DNA of 64,000 bases from Sesamum alatum (Eukaryota > Streptophyta > Magnoliopsida > Lamiales > Pedaliaceae), in NCBI GenBank assembly GCA_034509735.1, contig JACGWO010000007.1, positions 1,240,001 through 1,304,000 on the forward strand, in the 5' to 3' direction. Shown here piece by piece: positions 23,610 through 36,270 of this stretch; position 1 is the first letter of the stretch, and each line of letters starts with the position of its first letter. The notes below the pieces were generated by a model. The model saw only the letters and a list, made by a program, of their open reading frames with translations, made no database searches and was not told where the DNA came from. The translations under genes and the position numbers were made by a program.

Positions 23610-24394
23610 TTTAATTTACTATATTTCCATTGAAGGTTCGAGATTAGGGCACATACTGCAAGTTTCCTATTTAACATTCGGTAACAACAAACAAAACTAG
23701 GAAGACACTGGATACAACTTTCAATGTTTGAGTCAATAAAAACATTTAGAAATAAAAGTTCGAGAGAACAGCAAATGTCATAAAAGTTGTACTTGAAAAT
23801 TTGGAGGGGTGCGTATTTGTATTATCGAGTTGTACAATTTATTATAATCTATAATTCAAATTTTACCGAGGTTAAAACGATCACGTAAGTTGTTGAATTC
23901 AAACTCGATCAATAATTAATACGCAGAACAAAGGCCATTTATGCTAATAGAATTGTGTATGTGTAGTCCTTACAACACAAGGTTAAGTATAATTTACCTT
24001 CTGTAAAATTTGAAAAGTTAAAAAATAAAAAATAAAAAACTCCAAAGAAAAAAAAGCATATAAAAAAACCTCCCTGGCATTTGAAAAATAATGCACATTG
24101 ACTCTTTGGCCAAAGGGCTTAGGAGTTTGAAAGTGGTAAATTGCATTTAACCTCAATTAATTAATTATATAATTTTACATTTTTCAATAGTTAAAAGTTC
24201 TGATGTTATACTATTGATCTATTAAAGATATTTTTAAAAAATAATCGCAAAAAAAAAAAATATTGGTACATTTTCCAACATTTTTATTTTTACTTTTTCC
24301 GGAGCATGGTTTAACAAAAACATCCCAAAAATTGAACCAAACATATACATAGCTAACTAGCTAAGATTTTAACTTACTTTTGAATATTAATGTT
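23610..24394. other. Segmental-duplication spacer
   Basis: No gene. The stretch aligns directly with 53900-54580 (for example around gaattgtgtatgtgtagtcc / gaattgtgtatgtctagtcc), with small indels. Confidence 0.6.
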
Positions 24395-24820
24395 GGGTAA
24401 ATAATAGCTATATCCCATGAGATTTGGCATAATTATAAATACTCTCTCGTTGTTTGAAAAATTATAAATAATCCCCCAAGGTTTGTAATTTTTAACCAAA
24501 GGCCTGAAATTGACCATTTTGCCCTTAAATTTTTAGTTAAAATTGTAGAAAAATCCACCGAGGTTAATTGCATTATTACTCATATGTGTAAAAGAATTAT
24601 GAAACCTCTTCCTGTGTATTGTAATTTCAAAAAGTTAAAAAAAATTAAGAATAATTCAATTTGTATAAGGATATTTTGGTCAGTTCACCCGTAAAAATGG
24701 ATGAAAATGAGTTATTTGTTAGACAGTTACAAATCTTAGGAGGGTATTTGTAATTTTTCAAACAACGATGGGGTATTTGTAATTATGTCAAACCTTAGGG
24801 AAGGTAACTGTAATTTACCC
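24395..24820. mobile_element. Family-1 MITE with perfect target duplication
   Basis: Inverted ends gggtaaataatagctat and actgtaatttaccc. The 10-bp sequence tattaatgtt directly precedes and follows the element. The duplicated locus at about 54568-54585 has a single tattggtgtt and no element, a clean empty site. Confidence 0.9.
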
Positions 24821-24833
24821 TATTAATGTTTTG

Positions 24834-24880
<47 letters not shown>

Positions 24881-24937
24881 AATATAAGCTTCAAATATTA
24901 TTTATATGATATGAAATGAAATGTCTATCAAATATTA

Positions 24938-25407
24938 GGGTAAATTATAACAAGCTCCCCGGAGTTTTGACATTATTGTGAATACCCTGTCGTTGTTTTA
25001 AAAATTACAAATACTCCCTTGATGTTTGATGAAATTATGTAATCCTTGGATGGAGGTCTGAATTTGTCAACTTTGCCCTTATTGTATTTTTTCTTTTTTC
25101 TTTTTGATAAAATGAAAAAATATTTAAAAAAACAGGCGAGGTGGATGAAATTTTTTAAAAAATTATCCACTTAGTCCATAAAAAATTTTTAGAAAATTTT
25201 TAAAAATAAATAAAATTTTAATTTATAGTGCACAAGAGCATTTTAGTCAGTTCAGTACAAAAAATGGATGAAAACCTGACAAAGACTATTGATTGAGCTA
25301 ATTGTTAGAGGACCAATTAAAATCAAAAGGGTATTTATAATTTCTCACACAACGATAAGGTATTCATAATTATGCCAAACTTCATGTAAAACACCTATAA
25401 TTTACCC
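24938..25407. mobile_element. Family-1 MITE, second insertion
   Basis: Inverted ends gggtaaattataacaagc and cacctataatttaccc, with mirrored internal tttgacattattgtgaatacc and attcataattatgccaaac. Flanks caaatatta and caaaattat are an imperfect 9-bp duplication. The duplicate at about 54632-54650 runs through without the insert. (CA)n(AT)n lies just upstream at 24834-24880. Confidence 0.8.
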
Positions 25408-26143
25408 CAAAATTATAACTAAGTTTTGACCCGCAACCTCTAAAGCATTGATAGAAAAATATTAATATGAATGTTTTCAAAATAATAATACATACCATAG
25501 AATTCACCCACTATTGTTGATTGTATACTTTTAAATAAATATACGAAAATTCACCAAGTGCTCAAACAATACAATAAATACATAAATGTACATGATGTCC
25601 TATAATAAATTATATTGATCAATCATCAATTCGATTTTATTTTGTAAACCACCAAAAATATTAACTTAGTGTATTGTCATAATTAGTTGACCCAACCTTT
25701 CAAGCCCAATTTGAATTTTCAGTTTTCTACTACTTTATGGATTATTCATACTAACAATTATTTAATAATATTGTTAAAAAAAACTATTTAATAATAAAAA
25801 ATAAAAAATCAATGAAAATCCTAGGCAGTTTGGCACCCAAATTAACTCCCACAAAATTGGAATAAATTTAAAAGGAAATTTCAATCATAACCACCAAAAA
25901 TGTGTTAAAAATGTAAATTGTAGCACATACCCTACTAAAACATAATAAATAATTTAAGATATAATAAATAATTTATCACACTTTAAAATATATTATAAAT
26001 AAGAATAAAATATATAAATCAACATATTATATTTAAAAAAAAGAATATCAATTTAAAGGTATTATCGATACAACAAAAAATTAGTGCAGTGGTGTCATAA
26101 ATTTACCATTTGTGAGTAGAAAATACGTTTTCTTTTTATATTA
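25408..26143. other. Spacer with 5-prime-truncated Helitron relic
   Basis: No gene. Positions 25430-25900 align with 56290-56720. Positions about 25960-26143 align with the Helitron at 56840-57479 minus its nested MITE, but the outermost 5-prime bases were displaced by the next Helitron. Confidence 0.55.
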
Positions 26144-26434
26144 TTAGCCGTCGTGTCACGCTTTTCTGTGTGCATACAATAAATATTTTTTACATTTTAA
26201 AATATATTATAAATAAAAATATAATATATAACCTAACACATCACATTAAAAAAATAAGAAAAAAAGAAAGGAAGAAAAAACTAATTTATCAATTAATATA
26301 AAATTTGAAAGTTGAATAAAGTAGTTATTTTATCAGTTGGGGGTTATTTTTGATATTACAAAAAAGTGGTGCGATAGTGTCATTAACCGTCATTTGTGAA
26401 TAAAAAAGGAGTTTCTTTTATATAATAGTATAGA
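26144..26434 (-). mobile_element. Non-autonomous Helitron (291 bp)
   Basis: On the minus strand it starts A|TCTATACTATTATATAAAAG and ends with a short stem (CGTGACACG) and CTAA|T. A/T flanks, TC start, hairpin and CTRR all fit. It abuts the 5-prime end of an older relative, giving two Helitrons head to tail upstream of CYCA2 copy 1. Confidence 0.75.
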
Positions 26435-26744
26435 TAATAGAGAACTGAACTGATTTAATAAATCCTGTATTTATTTCTTGATATATCAAATCGAAATCAA
26501 TTTATTCAGATCATCCTAAAAGAAAATAAAATGGCCCTTTATTTTATTTATTTATTTTCAAAATTTGATGGTTCCCTTAGTAAGAAAATTCAGGGGCGAT
26601 ATTTAATATTGGGAGATGTTGGAGGGGGGGCTAAATTTGGAAAGGCAATAAATTAGAGGGAGTCAAAGTGAAAGTAGGAAAATCAGGTGTGGGTATTTTT
26701 GGATTTTCGGTGAAGTTTTGAACTTGCCTTTGTCCCGCTCCTCG

Positions 26745-28196
26745 CCTTCCTCTCTCTATATATACATAGACATACACTTCACACTTCTCTTCAGTCAGAC
26801 ACTCACTAACTGAGGACCACACTCTGTATATCTCTACTATTGGACCTTTCCTTTTCGTCAATCCAAACCCTAACTCTGCTCCGGAGCTCCAAAGCTGTAG
26901 AGTGAGCTCACTTTCTTATTTTTTTCCTTTTTTGTTTGGATTTCTAATGGTTGTTTACGGATTCACAAAGTAATATACGTTTTTTTTTTTTTTTTAATTC
27001 GTTTGAGTTTTTTTGATGAATTTGTGGTATATGCTGTATTTTTTAAAAAAAGAAAATATCGGCATTTGTGTTTTGAGCTTGTTTTGAAAATTCAGATGAT
27101 TTTGAACAGATCTGTGGGAGGACGAAGCTTTGAATTTGGTTTTATTTTTTTCAGTTTCATGTTTTGAATAGGGAGAAGCTCCTTCTGCGGTGTATTCTGC
27201 AGTGTAATTGCTCTCCTAGTCTTGATGTGTTGGTAAAAATGGCTTGCTATCAGAAACAGGAAGTTATATTCGGAAGTTCCAAATTTTATGGAGAATTAAA
27301 AAAAGCTTCTCATGATGTGTTTGAATCCATACAGTTAAGATCGTGGGAATTAAATTTCGTTGAAAAATGTACTCAGTATTTGGACGGGAGCATTTCTAGT
27401 TCTGAGTCTGAGACTATTTGATTTGATTGAATTTTGAGTTTTTGGAAACTGAAGATATATTGCTACGTAGAAGATAAAAAACTGATAGAATTATGGTTTT
27501 GGACTACTTATAAAAGATTCTTATTGTGAAAGAAAATTGGATTTTTTTAAGTCCATGGACTGTGGGTGGCAAGTTTCTCATTGCCAGAGCATTTCATGTT
27601 ATTACCACATTAGGCTGCATGTCTTGAAACATGCTGTACAGTACCTTGATGCAGCATTTACTTTTGTTAATGGCATCATCTTTTCCCGCAGCAGTAAATT
27701 TTTTTTCCTCTGGGATGTTTTAATTCTGTTTGTGAAAATGCCTAAACCAATAGTTGATTTGAGCAGCTAAGATTTGTTCTATCCACTTTCTTGCTTGGCA
27801 GTCTTGCACAGCTATGTCAGAACATTAAAATTGTCTTTTCATATGTCTTCTCGGGTTCCATGGAATATTGCATGGTATAGGTATGGGATGTGGCTTAAGC
27901 AGACTTGGGTTTGGCAATTATGTCTATAATATTTGATGCAGGAGTGCCCTTAAGTTGAACACTTGATAGTATCAATATATGAAGATAATGGTGGAAAGTA
28001 TCTAACAATAAGCTGTAATTGTTACTTGCATTTACTGCCCATTTTGTTTTTGTTGTAACGTTCACGATTTTGCCTAAAAAAAGCTTCCCAAGTGGATGTA
28101 AGTTGTCGTGACGCTGCGCTCTTGCTATACTTGCAGCAAGCATGAAGCCATGTTAACTTGATTTTGACAAGCTGTCATCCCACGAGGCATGCAGTT
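26745..28196 (+). promoter_or_regulatory. CYCA2 copy 1 core promoter, leader and 5-prime UTR intron
   Basis: A TATA run (ctctctatatatacata) lies at 26752-26768. The expected leader (tcagtcagacactcac onward) is almost identical in copy 2. A donor at 26902 (taga|gtgagc) and an acceptor at about 28135 (ttgcag) suggest a 1.2-kb leader intron. The exon from 28136 contains three short upstream ATGs before the main start. An 85-codon open frame inside the intron (27164-27421) is broken by a stop in copy 2 and is not treated as coding. Confidence 0.55.
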
Positions 28197-28200
28197 ATGA
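28189..28200 (+). promoter_or_regulatory. Three-codon upstream ORF overlapping the CYCA2-1 start
   Basis: ATG-CAG-TTA-TGA, whose stop overlaps the main ATG at 28197 (TTATGA). Termination on top of the start is an arrangement that can allow reinitiation. In copy 2 the TGA is TGG. Confidence 0.6.
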
Positions 28201-31200
28201 ATGAGGAGAACAGATCTTCCTACTCCAGAGAGGCCACTGTGCGAATCACACGAGCACGGGCAAAAGCCTTAGGCTTGTCAGGAGGACTGCCACCTTTATA
28301 TCCTTCAGCAAAACAGGATGACAAGGTCTTGCGAATAAACTCGAAAAGAGCAGCATCAGATGTCAAGAAGCCTGCAGTGGGTTCAACTGTTTGTCCTCTG
28401 CGTAAGAAAAGGGCCACTCTTAAGGACATAACTAATATCACTAGTCAGAATGTGTCCACGAACTGCACTGCAAGCAGAGGTCAGGTAGGATTACTATTAT
28501 CCTTTTCTAGAAAAGATAACATTAGTTCGCCTACTGCAGGGTTAAGCTTTATGTTTTTCCTTGTTCAAAAACTTACTGCATATGGACATGGCTGGTTGTA
28601 GCATAGCAAACAGGATATAAATGGCTCCTTACAGAAAGATGTAAAGATGGCACCTGGTTGTTTTGCTAAGAGGTCTCAGATACCAGGTGATACAAGAGGA
28701 AATGTAATGGAAGGAGTGAACAAAATAAAGGTGCAGGAATTGCAAGAAAATGGTTCTGAAAAAAACTTGACAATTGGACCAACTGAATTTATCAGTGGAA
28801 AAATGGCGGGTTCCGAAGGCCTGATTCCTGCAAAGGCAAATTCCAGCAAGCACGTTTCACTGCAAATTCTATGTAATAAAGGTCAGATTTTGTAATAAGC
28901 TTTTTCAGAAAACCAAAACATGTGAAATATTTTATTTACTGACCATAAAAGAAATTATAGCGTCATGTTTGTGAGTCTGTGACTGATTGATAATTAAATA
29001 GAGACATGTCTATATCTCTGTGGAATATTGTTTGTGAGTCCCTTTATCTGTTTCATCCAAAGTAATCACCTCCATGATTCAGGGATTTGACCAATGGTTT
29101 TCACACCTCAGGTTTGATATCACAATTATCATGTTGTATTTGTGCTTAGATTTCAATACCAGTAAGAAAGTTTTGAAGCTATCTCTTTTCAGGAGGACAG
29201 AATATAACCAAGTAGCAAAAGAGTTCGTTTTTAAAATGAGTTTGATAAAAACTAAAACAGAGGAAATATTTTATAGTCCTTATTTACTTTTTACTGATGA
29301 CCTTGGGTATAGATATTTCACTTCTCAATGTAAACATGGTCAGTGTTTGTATCTTTTCCTTGATGCTACCTTTTCTGATTGTCATTTAAATGCTGGCATA
29401 GCAATAAAAAGAGAAGATCTCATAATTGATCTGATCTATCTGCTACTTACAAATGTTTTCAACACATCAACCAGGTCAAAAAGTTGGTGTAATGTGAATT
29501 TCATTCAAATGAAATTGCTCATCCCAAGCTGAAATATTTTATTTGTCATTGCTGTAGCATGAAACTTTTTAATCTTTTACATTGACTCAAGGATATCTTG
29601 AATAAAATGTTCTCTTGGCCGACCATGCAGAAGATGAAACACACTGCAAGAAAGAGGAAAACTTGGATGCTAGGGGCGTAATTGATATAGATTCAAAACA
29701 TGAGGATCCACAGATGTGTAGCCTGTATGCAGCTGATATATATTCTAATCTGTACGTAACACAGGTTCGTAGAGCTGCCACGACTTGATGTAGTGCCTAA
29801 TCTTTATGCTTATAATTTGATGCTATGGTCCGACATTTGAACATCTTGCCACAATTTTTCCAGAAGACTTGTATGTGTTCTGCTTTCACATAATTTTTTC
29901 AGCAGACTAGAGTGTTTTTGCTTTAATCCAATTTCACAATCCATAGAAGGTATATAATGTATCACACTGTAAAACCAATGTACCTGTTGGTTTTTTAGAA
30001 ATTTAAATTTCACAGTTGAAGGCAATACACCACCATCCCATGTATTCTGAATTACAAGAAACTTTAATTCTCCACATAAATTCTTTCTTTTGTTCATATT
30101 AACTCAGCTTGCCCGGAGGCCTTTGGTTGATTATATGGAAAAGATCCAGCCAGACATCACCCAGGGAATGCGGGCTATTCTGATTGATTGGCTTGTTGAG
30201 GTTAGTTTACTCAATGAATATTGTCAGAACTCTTCCTCAGTCACACCTTTTCTTTTTACCAACGTGATTATCGCTGCTTCAAGCTTTTCTAATATCTAGT
30301 TGACTTTCATGTCACATTTCACTTTATGTTGCTATTGATGTTTGGGAATTCGAATATAAACTAAAACCTTTTATTTTATTTTTTTTTGGCTCTTTTTGTC
30401 ATCAAGAGACTGTCCATCCCTTGTTCGTCAGTTCCCTGGGTTCTTCTATTTCAGCATTTATTCTCTTCCTTGATCTCTAGTGTTTTAATCTCACTTCACT
30501 TTTTATGTGGTTTAATGTGCATTGGATCCGTTTCAGGTTTCTGATGAATATAGGCTGGTCCCCGATACACTCTACCTGACTGTAAATCTTCTGGACAGAT
30601 TCCTATCTGAGAATTACATTGAGAAGCAAAAGTTGCAACTTCTTGGAGTAACTTGCATGCTAATTGCTTCGTAAGTTCTTCCTAAGTTATAGAAGTAAAC
30701 AAAAGTACATGTTATTTTTCCAAGATCTGTTTGTTTCATGTAATTATTTAGTTATCCTATAAAGTGATCACAAAAATAATGGATTTTGAGGTACCAAGGA
30801 CTATCTTTTTATTTTTCAGCAATTTGTGTTACTTATTGATCATAGAATTTCTAAGAAGGCACATTAGTAGAGAACTTGTCAACATTACATGGGAAGTTAA
30901 TTGCAGCCTCTTCTAATTTCACTATCTTAAATGTGAATGTCTTGGTAGTTCTTTTCTGGCTGAGTGGCTCCCCGCTGTAGTCTTATTTGTACTCTGCTCG
31001 TTTATGCTTTGAAGGAAATATGAAGAAATTTGCGCTCCTCGTGTAGAAGAATTTTGCTTTTTCACAGACAATACTTACACAAAAGATGAGGTACAACCAT
31101 GTCTTTTTTAATAGCCCATTTCTGTTATGCATCTGACTTAACATCAATAGGAGAATCTTCAGATCGAGGCAGTTATTCTTTATATTTTGAGAAAATTCTT

Positions 31201-32221
31201 AAATTCACTTGTGTTCTCAGGCAGGATAATTCTGAGTTGTACATACAGAACTGATTTGAGTTCACATGTCAGGTAGTGAAAATGGAAAGTCGTGTTTTGA
31301 ACTTTTTGGGCTTTCAATTGTCCGTTCCCACCACAAAGAAATTTCTCAGGTACCTCTATACCCACAGTCTGCAATCTATATCTTCTCTCAGTGCTGTCTT
31401 ACTTGCTAAATTCACCTTCCCTTAATTTTTACTGTCCCTAGGAGGTTCATTCAAGCCGCACAAATTTCTTATGAGGTATATAAAATAATGTTTGCACTTG
31501 TCTGTTTTCTGATGAAGAAGCTGTTTTCACTAGATCAATTGTTCCCATTTCCAGGTTCCTTCTGTCGAGCTGGAATTCTTGGCGAATTATTTAGCAGAAT
31601 TAACTCTAATTGAGTACAGCTTCCTCAAGTTCCTCCCATCCCTTATTGCCGCTTCTGCTATATTTCTAGCCAGATGGACACTTAATCAGTCAGACCATCC
31701 ATGGGTTGGCTTTCTTTTCCATAATCATTCCGTTGATCGTCTCTTTAAACTCACCTGTATAAATAATAAGTTACATTTTGCAGAATCCAACTCTGGAGCA
31801 CTATACAAGATACAAAACATCAGACTTGGAAAACACCGTTCTGGAATTGCAAGACTTACAATCCAACACCACTGGATGTAAGCTTAATGCCATCCGTGAG
31901 AAATATAAGCAATCTAAGGTTCGCGACATCTTCCACCCTCTACCTTGCAACTCTTCACAATTTATCAACACGGGCAATTACACAGATTCAAACAAAAGCC
32001 AATCAAAGAAGGTTGCTCAAATTTTGATATTGGTGTTCAAGAAACAATGATCTAAATCAAAATCAGACAGTAGCATGAGCATAATAAGCCATCTCTGAAT
32101 ATATAGCTAATCATAATATCTTGCACTGACATTGTTTCTTGATGTTGTTTTGTGTCGACAGTTCAAGTGTGTTTCAACTCTCCGTCCATCAAAACCCATT
32201 CAATCGCTTTTCTCAGCGTAA
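28197..32221 (+). CDS. CYCA2: A2-type cyclin, copy 1
   Basis: Eleven coding exons: 28197-28484, 28635-28881, 29631-29764, 30108-30200, 30537-30670, 31015-31090, 31273-31349, 31442-31475, 31555-31704, 31784-31918, 32162-32221. Total 1428 nt, 475 aa. It activates CDKA/CDKB in S to M phase in the nucleus. Seen: a Lys/Arg-rich N-terminus with destruction box RATLKDITN (residues 72-80) for APC/C-driven turnover; cyclin box N opening with [10 protein letters not shown] and the A-type signature [32 protein letters not shown]; cyclin box C from [10 protein letters not shown]. Length and exon pattern, including a 34-nt exon, fit CYCA2. All introns GT-AG. Nearly identical to copy 2 at 59317-63314, with a handful of conservative changes (Glu/Asp, Ile/Leu, Phe/Ile). 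The 3-prime UTR runs to about 32550. Confidence 0.95.
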
Positions 32222-32878
32222 CATATTCTCTTACGTCTACAGCTGACCTGATTCTACTGTGAAGGCAAACTGATGATAACCAGATGCTAGTGAACGCGTC
32301 CTCATTCTTTATTTGTTCATCTTGCAACCCCTCACCATTGTTGTACTGCTGTAACCTGTTCTGGTGCTTCCAGTCTGTTTTTGTAATGGAAAGATGTAAA
32401 GGCAGGAGGAATTCATATAAGCTTATTGTTTACAGAAATGGTACACATCTTTTTAGTCCATGTATGCCGGGAATTATTTGACAGCAGCCAACTGCTTGCT
32501 GGCTGCGAGGTTTAGCCATTTAGATCTCTGTCTGTATTGAACTCGACACCTCAATCAATGAAATAACTGATATTTTAACATTTGATTCTTGTATCTACAC
32601 TCAATCAAGGTTCTTGTCAAGAGTAGAATGTTGTTCGCGCAACATAACACTGATACATGGAATATGTTGCATTAACCACACGACAAGTACCTTAGAGAAC
32701 ACATGTCATGCGATTGAGTATACAACATTAATGAAATAACAAGCACTTTGAATATGTAAGATGTTCAATGATGTATGGAGTAGATGTGTACATATTCTTT
32801 TACTGTAAGATTCAAATTCTTCCTATACTACATGGTTCTACAACAGAAACAGGCTGTCGAGGTTGTTCAATGAGTTAC
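32222..32878. other. CYCA2 copy 1 3-prime UTR and flank
   Basis: No additional gene. It aligns directly with 63315-63800 and, in inverted orientation and with gaps, with 140-820. Confidence 0.65.
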
Positions 32879-33035
32879 CAGAACAGCAGTGTTCCCGGCT
32901 ATTGGCTGGAGACTAGCGGCAGTTTCCAAGTGCTCCCACACTTCCTTCCGGTTTTTTGACCACTAAGTTCATCTTTGTTTCTTCATCTTGGTAATCGGAC
33001 ATGCAAGCCATGACCAGGGCGTAGTCCATTTCCAT
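32879..33035 (-). pseudogene. First exon copy of the unrecognised small gene
   Basis: The minus strand starts ATG at 33035 (MEMDYALVMACMSDYQ) and matches 1-129 up to the same GT donor. One extra base after the AAAAAA/CC junction shifts the frame and gives a TAG about 14 codons later. No downstream exon follows, since cyclin 3-prime flank takes its place. Confidence 0.6.
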
Positions 33036-33399
33036 GAGCACCTTTCTTACATTTAAAGTTCAAGTTGAAGACGGCTTGGTTCCAATGGTTTTGCATGTTC
33101 ACTTCCAGAGCTGGGAATACTATTTTGGATCCAAAGCATTAATACTTTATGCTCTTAGAGGCATTTGCAAGAAAAGAATTGGAAAAGATAATAGAGAAGC
33201 TTAGGATTCCTCTGCGTCGGAGCTTAGTGTTCACGTCAAAAAATTTGGAATAAATTACCAATTAAAATAAATTGGTTAATCATTAGATTTCAAATTAAAA
33301 TCCATGACAAATTTGGGCTTTTTATACCTTCAAGACGACAAATTCGCATAAGTGTCCATACTAAATTTGGGCTTTACATGTTTTGATGGATTGATCCAA

Positions 33400-34182
33400 A
33401 ATAAATACAAGTCTTTTTTTTTTTTTTTTTTTTTTTTGAGATTAGCTTATTGGGTCAAAGCATGTTCAAGTACAACTTGATAGCTGATGGATCCATATTA
33501 AAGCGCACTTTGTTCAAGCCCAACAGACGTGAGTCCAAACTATTGTAGCCCTACTCATGCCTATAAATAAGGGCCTCCACCATATCACAAGTCATGGAGA
33601 TCCCATCAAACCCTGAGGGGAGAGGATTCCATCAAGTGTAGGAGACAACACAAGTCCTCCATTCAACGAAAGAAATCCAAAGGGACCCAAGTCCAAAAAA
33701 ACTCTTTGCCACAACGAATATCTACAACCATGAAAATTCCACGTCTTTCTTGGCATCAAATCCGTCAAGCTTTGATACCAAATTTTAAGGTGACAAGTAG
33801 TTTGCTCTACAAATCTGGAAGAAATTTCACATCAACATCCAAGAACAAGCATTAGCCCTTGAATCGACTTTGCCGCGACGAAAATCTATGACCACAAAGG
33901 TTTCACATCTTCCTTGGCGTCAAATCAATCGAGCCATGATACCAAATTTCAAGGTGACAAGTAGTTTGCTCCACAAATCTAGAGGAAATTCCACGTCAAC
34001 ATTCAAGAACAAGCGTCAGCCTTTGGATCGACATTCGAAAGGAAAAATCAGGGGATTACATATAAATCAGAGATTGTATCCACTTTTCATCTAAATCAAA
34101 AATTCATTTGTTCATATTTTTTCTTATCTCGTAATTATTTTTGTAAATACAAAATTTTGTATGAAAACTTAGCACTTCCATT
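33400..34182. mobile_element. Retroelement LTR-like piece with tandem repeat and TATA box
   Basis: A long T-run (33413-33437) is followed by promoter-like sequence with cctataaataagggcc at about 33561. From about 33700 a 164-bp unit occurs twice (33706-33869, 33870-34033) with roughly 80 percent identity by eye, and a third partial start follows. Each copy has taccaaatttyaaggtgacaag, whose reverse complement (tttggtatca) looks like an initiator-Met-tRNA primer-binding site. No polymerase frame is left. Assignment to LTR retrotransposon or pararetrovirus is open. Confidence 0.4.
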
Positions 34183-34420
34183 AACAGAGAATACTAATCT
34201 AAAGACGCAATCTCTCCCAAGAATACGGACCCCTTTTGCCTTTGAAACCCTGAAAGTAGAAGAACAAGTTGCAAACAGTGACAAGTAAGAATCTGCAAAT
34301 GGGTTCGGAGAGAAAATCTTCGAAGTAAATCATGAGTAGAAGAAGTAAGGGAGAAGTAAGAAAACAGTTGCTATATATAGCCTAATACTATACATACACC
34401 ATGTATATATGCATGCATAC
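34183..34420 (-). pseudogene. LEUNIG promoter and leader remnant (no coding exon)
   Basis: It matches the inverted 5-prime leader of LEUNIG copy B (40045-40215) and copy A (5095-5270): aacagagaatacta, gagagaaaatctt, gtagaagaagtaagggagaag and a gcatgcat RY-type core at about 34408. The match stops roughly 20 bases short of the ATG, where the retroelement piece at 33400-34182 begins. Confidence 0.7.
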
Positions 34421-34901
34421 AGAAAAAATTATAATTTTGATCCAATTTCTTAGGAGCGGTGACATTTTTGGTGCAGGTTTATTTTAAAATTAATTCAAAA
34501 CTGTAATTTTTAAAAAGTGACAATTTAAGTCCAAAAAACCCTAATTTGACAGGAATTCCTAAATATGTGCCGCACGTGACCGATAAAATTTGGGAATTTT
34601 CCACCTGTCCGGCAACAATTCATAAGTGGATTAAAAAAATTACATGGCATGTGATTTGGCAAGATGTGGTGAGTTGGCAATGGTGACATGTTTGGGTCTT
34701 TTTTTTTTCTTTTCCTAAAAAAATAAATGATTTTATTTTTAAATATTTATTTAAATATCACAATATATTCATTTAAATTATAATTAATTTGAATATATTT
34801 TAATAAATTATATTATTTACTGTAAAAAATATTTAAATTAAAGTGTAATTATGTATTTAGAATAAAAATTTAATAGTTTAAATTATATTTAGATATAAAC
34901 T
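34421..34901. other. AT-rich spacer, possible one-sided DNA-element relic
   Basis: No gene. The first 200 bp (gatccaatttcttagg through gccgcacgtgacc) look like one arm of a foldback element without its partner; the rest is AT-rich. Confidence 0.35.
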
Positions 34902-36270
34902 AGTAACGACTGAAATAACTGCTCCAATGTACTTTTTAGGATTGTATCAATATTTCCCTTCATGGACAACAGATTTTTGCAAAGAACATTGGGGCAGCTA
35001 TTTCAGTCGTTACTCCACTCTGGAAGAAATATTTGCGGAACCAATAGGTATATTCATCTACCGCACAAATATTCCTTAATTCGAGGACAAAGAGAGCTTG
35101 TGAGTACTCTCTAGCCTTTTCGGCTCTACTTCCTTCGAAGTATTCGTCTCCGATGAAGTGTATCTTAATCAACCTTCCGAGTCTTATGTAAGGGCTGGAG
35201 CATAGTTCTTGCCCATGGTGTATTTTCAAGCACTTATCGTGGATTCCTTCCTGAATTTTCTCTTAATCTGGTTCCCACGAACGTTGGGGTGGCGTTGGTG
35301 TGGAAATCCGTTCCTTCTCTTATAGGATGATCCTGTGAGGGATCATTTGAGCCTGTACTTCCCTCCCGTAGTGTTAAAACTGGAGCGATCTCATTGGTTT
35401 GGACGTTAACTAGATCCACAATCCCAAGTTAGGAAAATGATTCAGCTAACTTTTGTAGATCTGATAGATCCACCCTTGATATAGCCATTATTTTATGGAT
35501 TTAATGATTTCAAGGATCAGATCTTCTTGCGTTTACGGCTTTGGGACCTCCGTTACCTTTTCCTTCTGATGCAGAAGAGGTACAGGTCCAAAGGCGTCCC
35601 TGATGCGTTCTTGGTGAGATCTGAATGTCTCAGGGGTATTCCTTTGGTTTCTCTTAAAATCTGTGACTTTAGCTTTCAGATCTGTAAGATCCCTGCGTAG
35701 ATATGGAATGATTTTTAGGATCTCATCCATCTTTTGGCTCAAGAGGTCTATTTTCATAGGTATATGGATTAACCTATGTCCATAACCTGAACTGTCTTCT
35801 GGATCTCTCTTAGATCTTAAGAGAATTTTGAAGTATCCGGCTCTAGCTCCTTCCAATCAGTTCCTTTAGTCATTGTTTTTAGAATTGTATTGATTCAGGA
35901 ATTTACCCGTTTTGTTTCTCCTGGCTGGGATTCTACCATAGTTCTCAGTTGCATGTAGACGTCTAACCGCATTTCCTGGTAGCGTCTGTCGGACCTGGTA
36001 ATTTTTTAACCATTCCGCTCTTTCTTCTTCCATATGAAAATCTAAGTCAATCCTTCTGGAACTGTTGTCAATTTTCTTAAGAATTTCCATAAGCAAATCC
36101 ATTGTCTGTATTTTCAGAATTTGAAAATATTCCCTGTTTTCATTGTAACTCGAACTCTCGTTCGATTCCATACTTTTTCAAAGATATCCTCCATTAGGGA
36201 TACAATATCAAGATGTAATATAAACAAATATTTCTTCAATAAACCTAGGCTCTGATACAATTTTCATGCA
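34902..36270 (-). mobile_element. Degenerate retroelement with Met-tRNA primer site and gag-like ORFs
   Basis: On the minus strand, gtatcagagcctaggttta at about 36245-36264 matches the initiator-Met-tRNA primer site used by many Ty1-copia elements and caulimovirids. About 75 bases on begins a chain of open frames (36171 to 34960) interrupted by stops: a charged first part, a coiled-coil-like middle (repeated Leu/Ile/Lys) and a last part with IDEYTYWF-like aromatic residues that resembles a capsid/gag core. No zinc knuckle, protease or reverse transcriptase is present. The 3-prime end is cut by a 29-bp inverted repeat. It could be LTR-retrotransposon gag or an endogenous pararetrovirus coat region; I cannot decide. 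Confidence 0.5.

Noticed and set aside
27164..27421. 85-codon open frame in the CYCA2-1 leader intron
   Set aside because: The matching region of copy 2 (about 58350) has a stop early in the frame, there is no domain, and the position is intronic between matched donor and acceptor.
33700..34035. CRISPR-like array
   Set aside because: Only two long adjacent units without spacers, in a plant genome; it is a tandem repeat.
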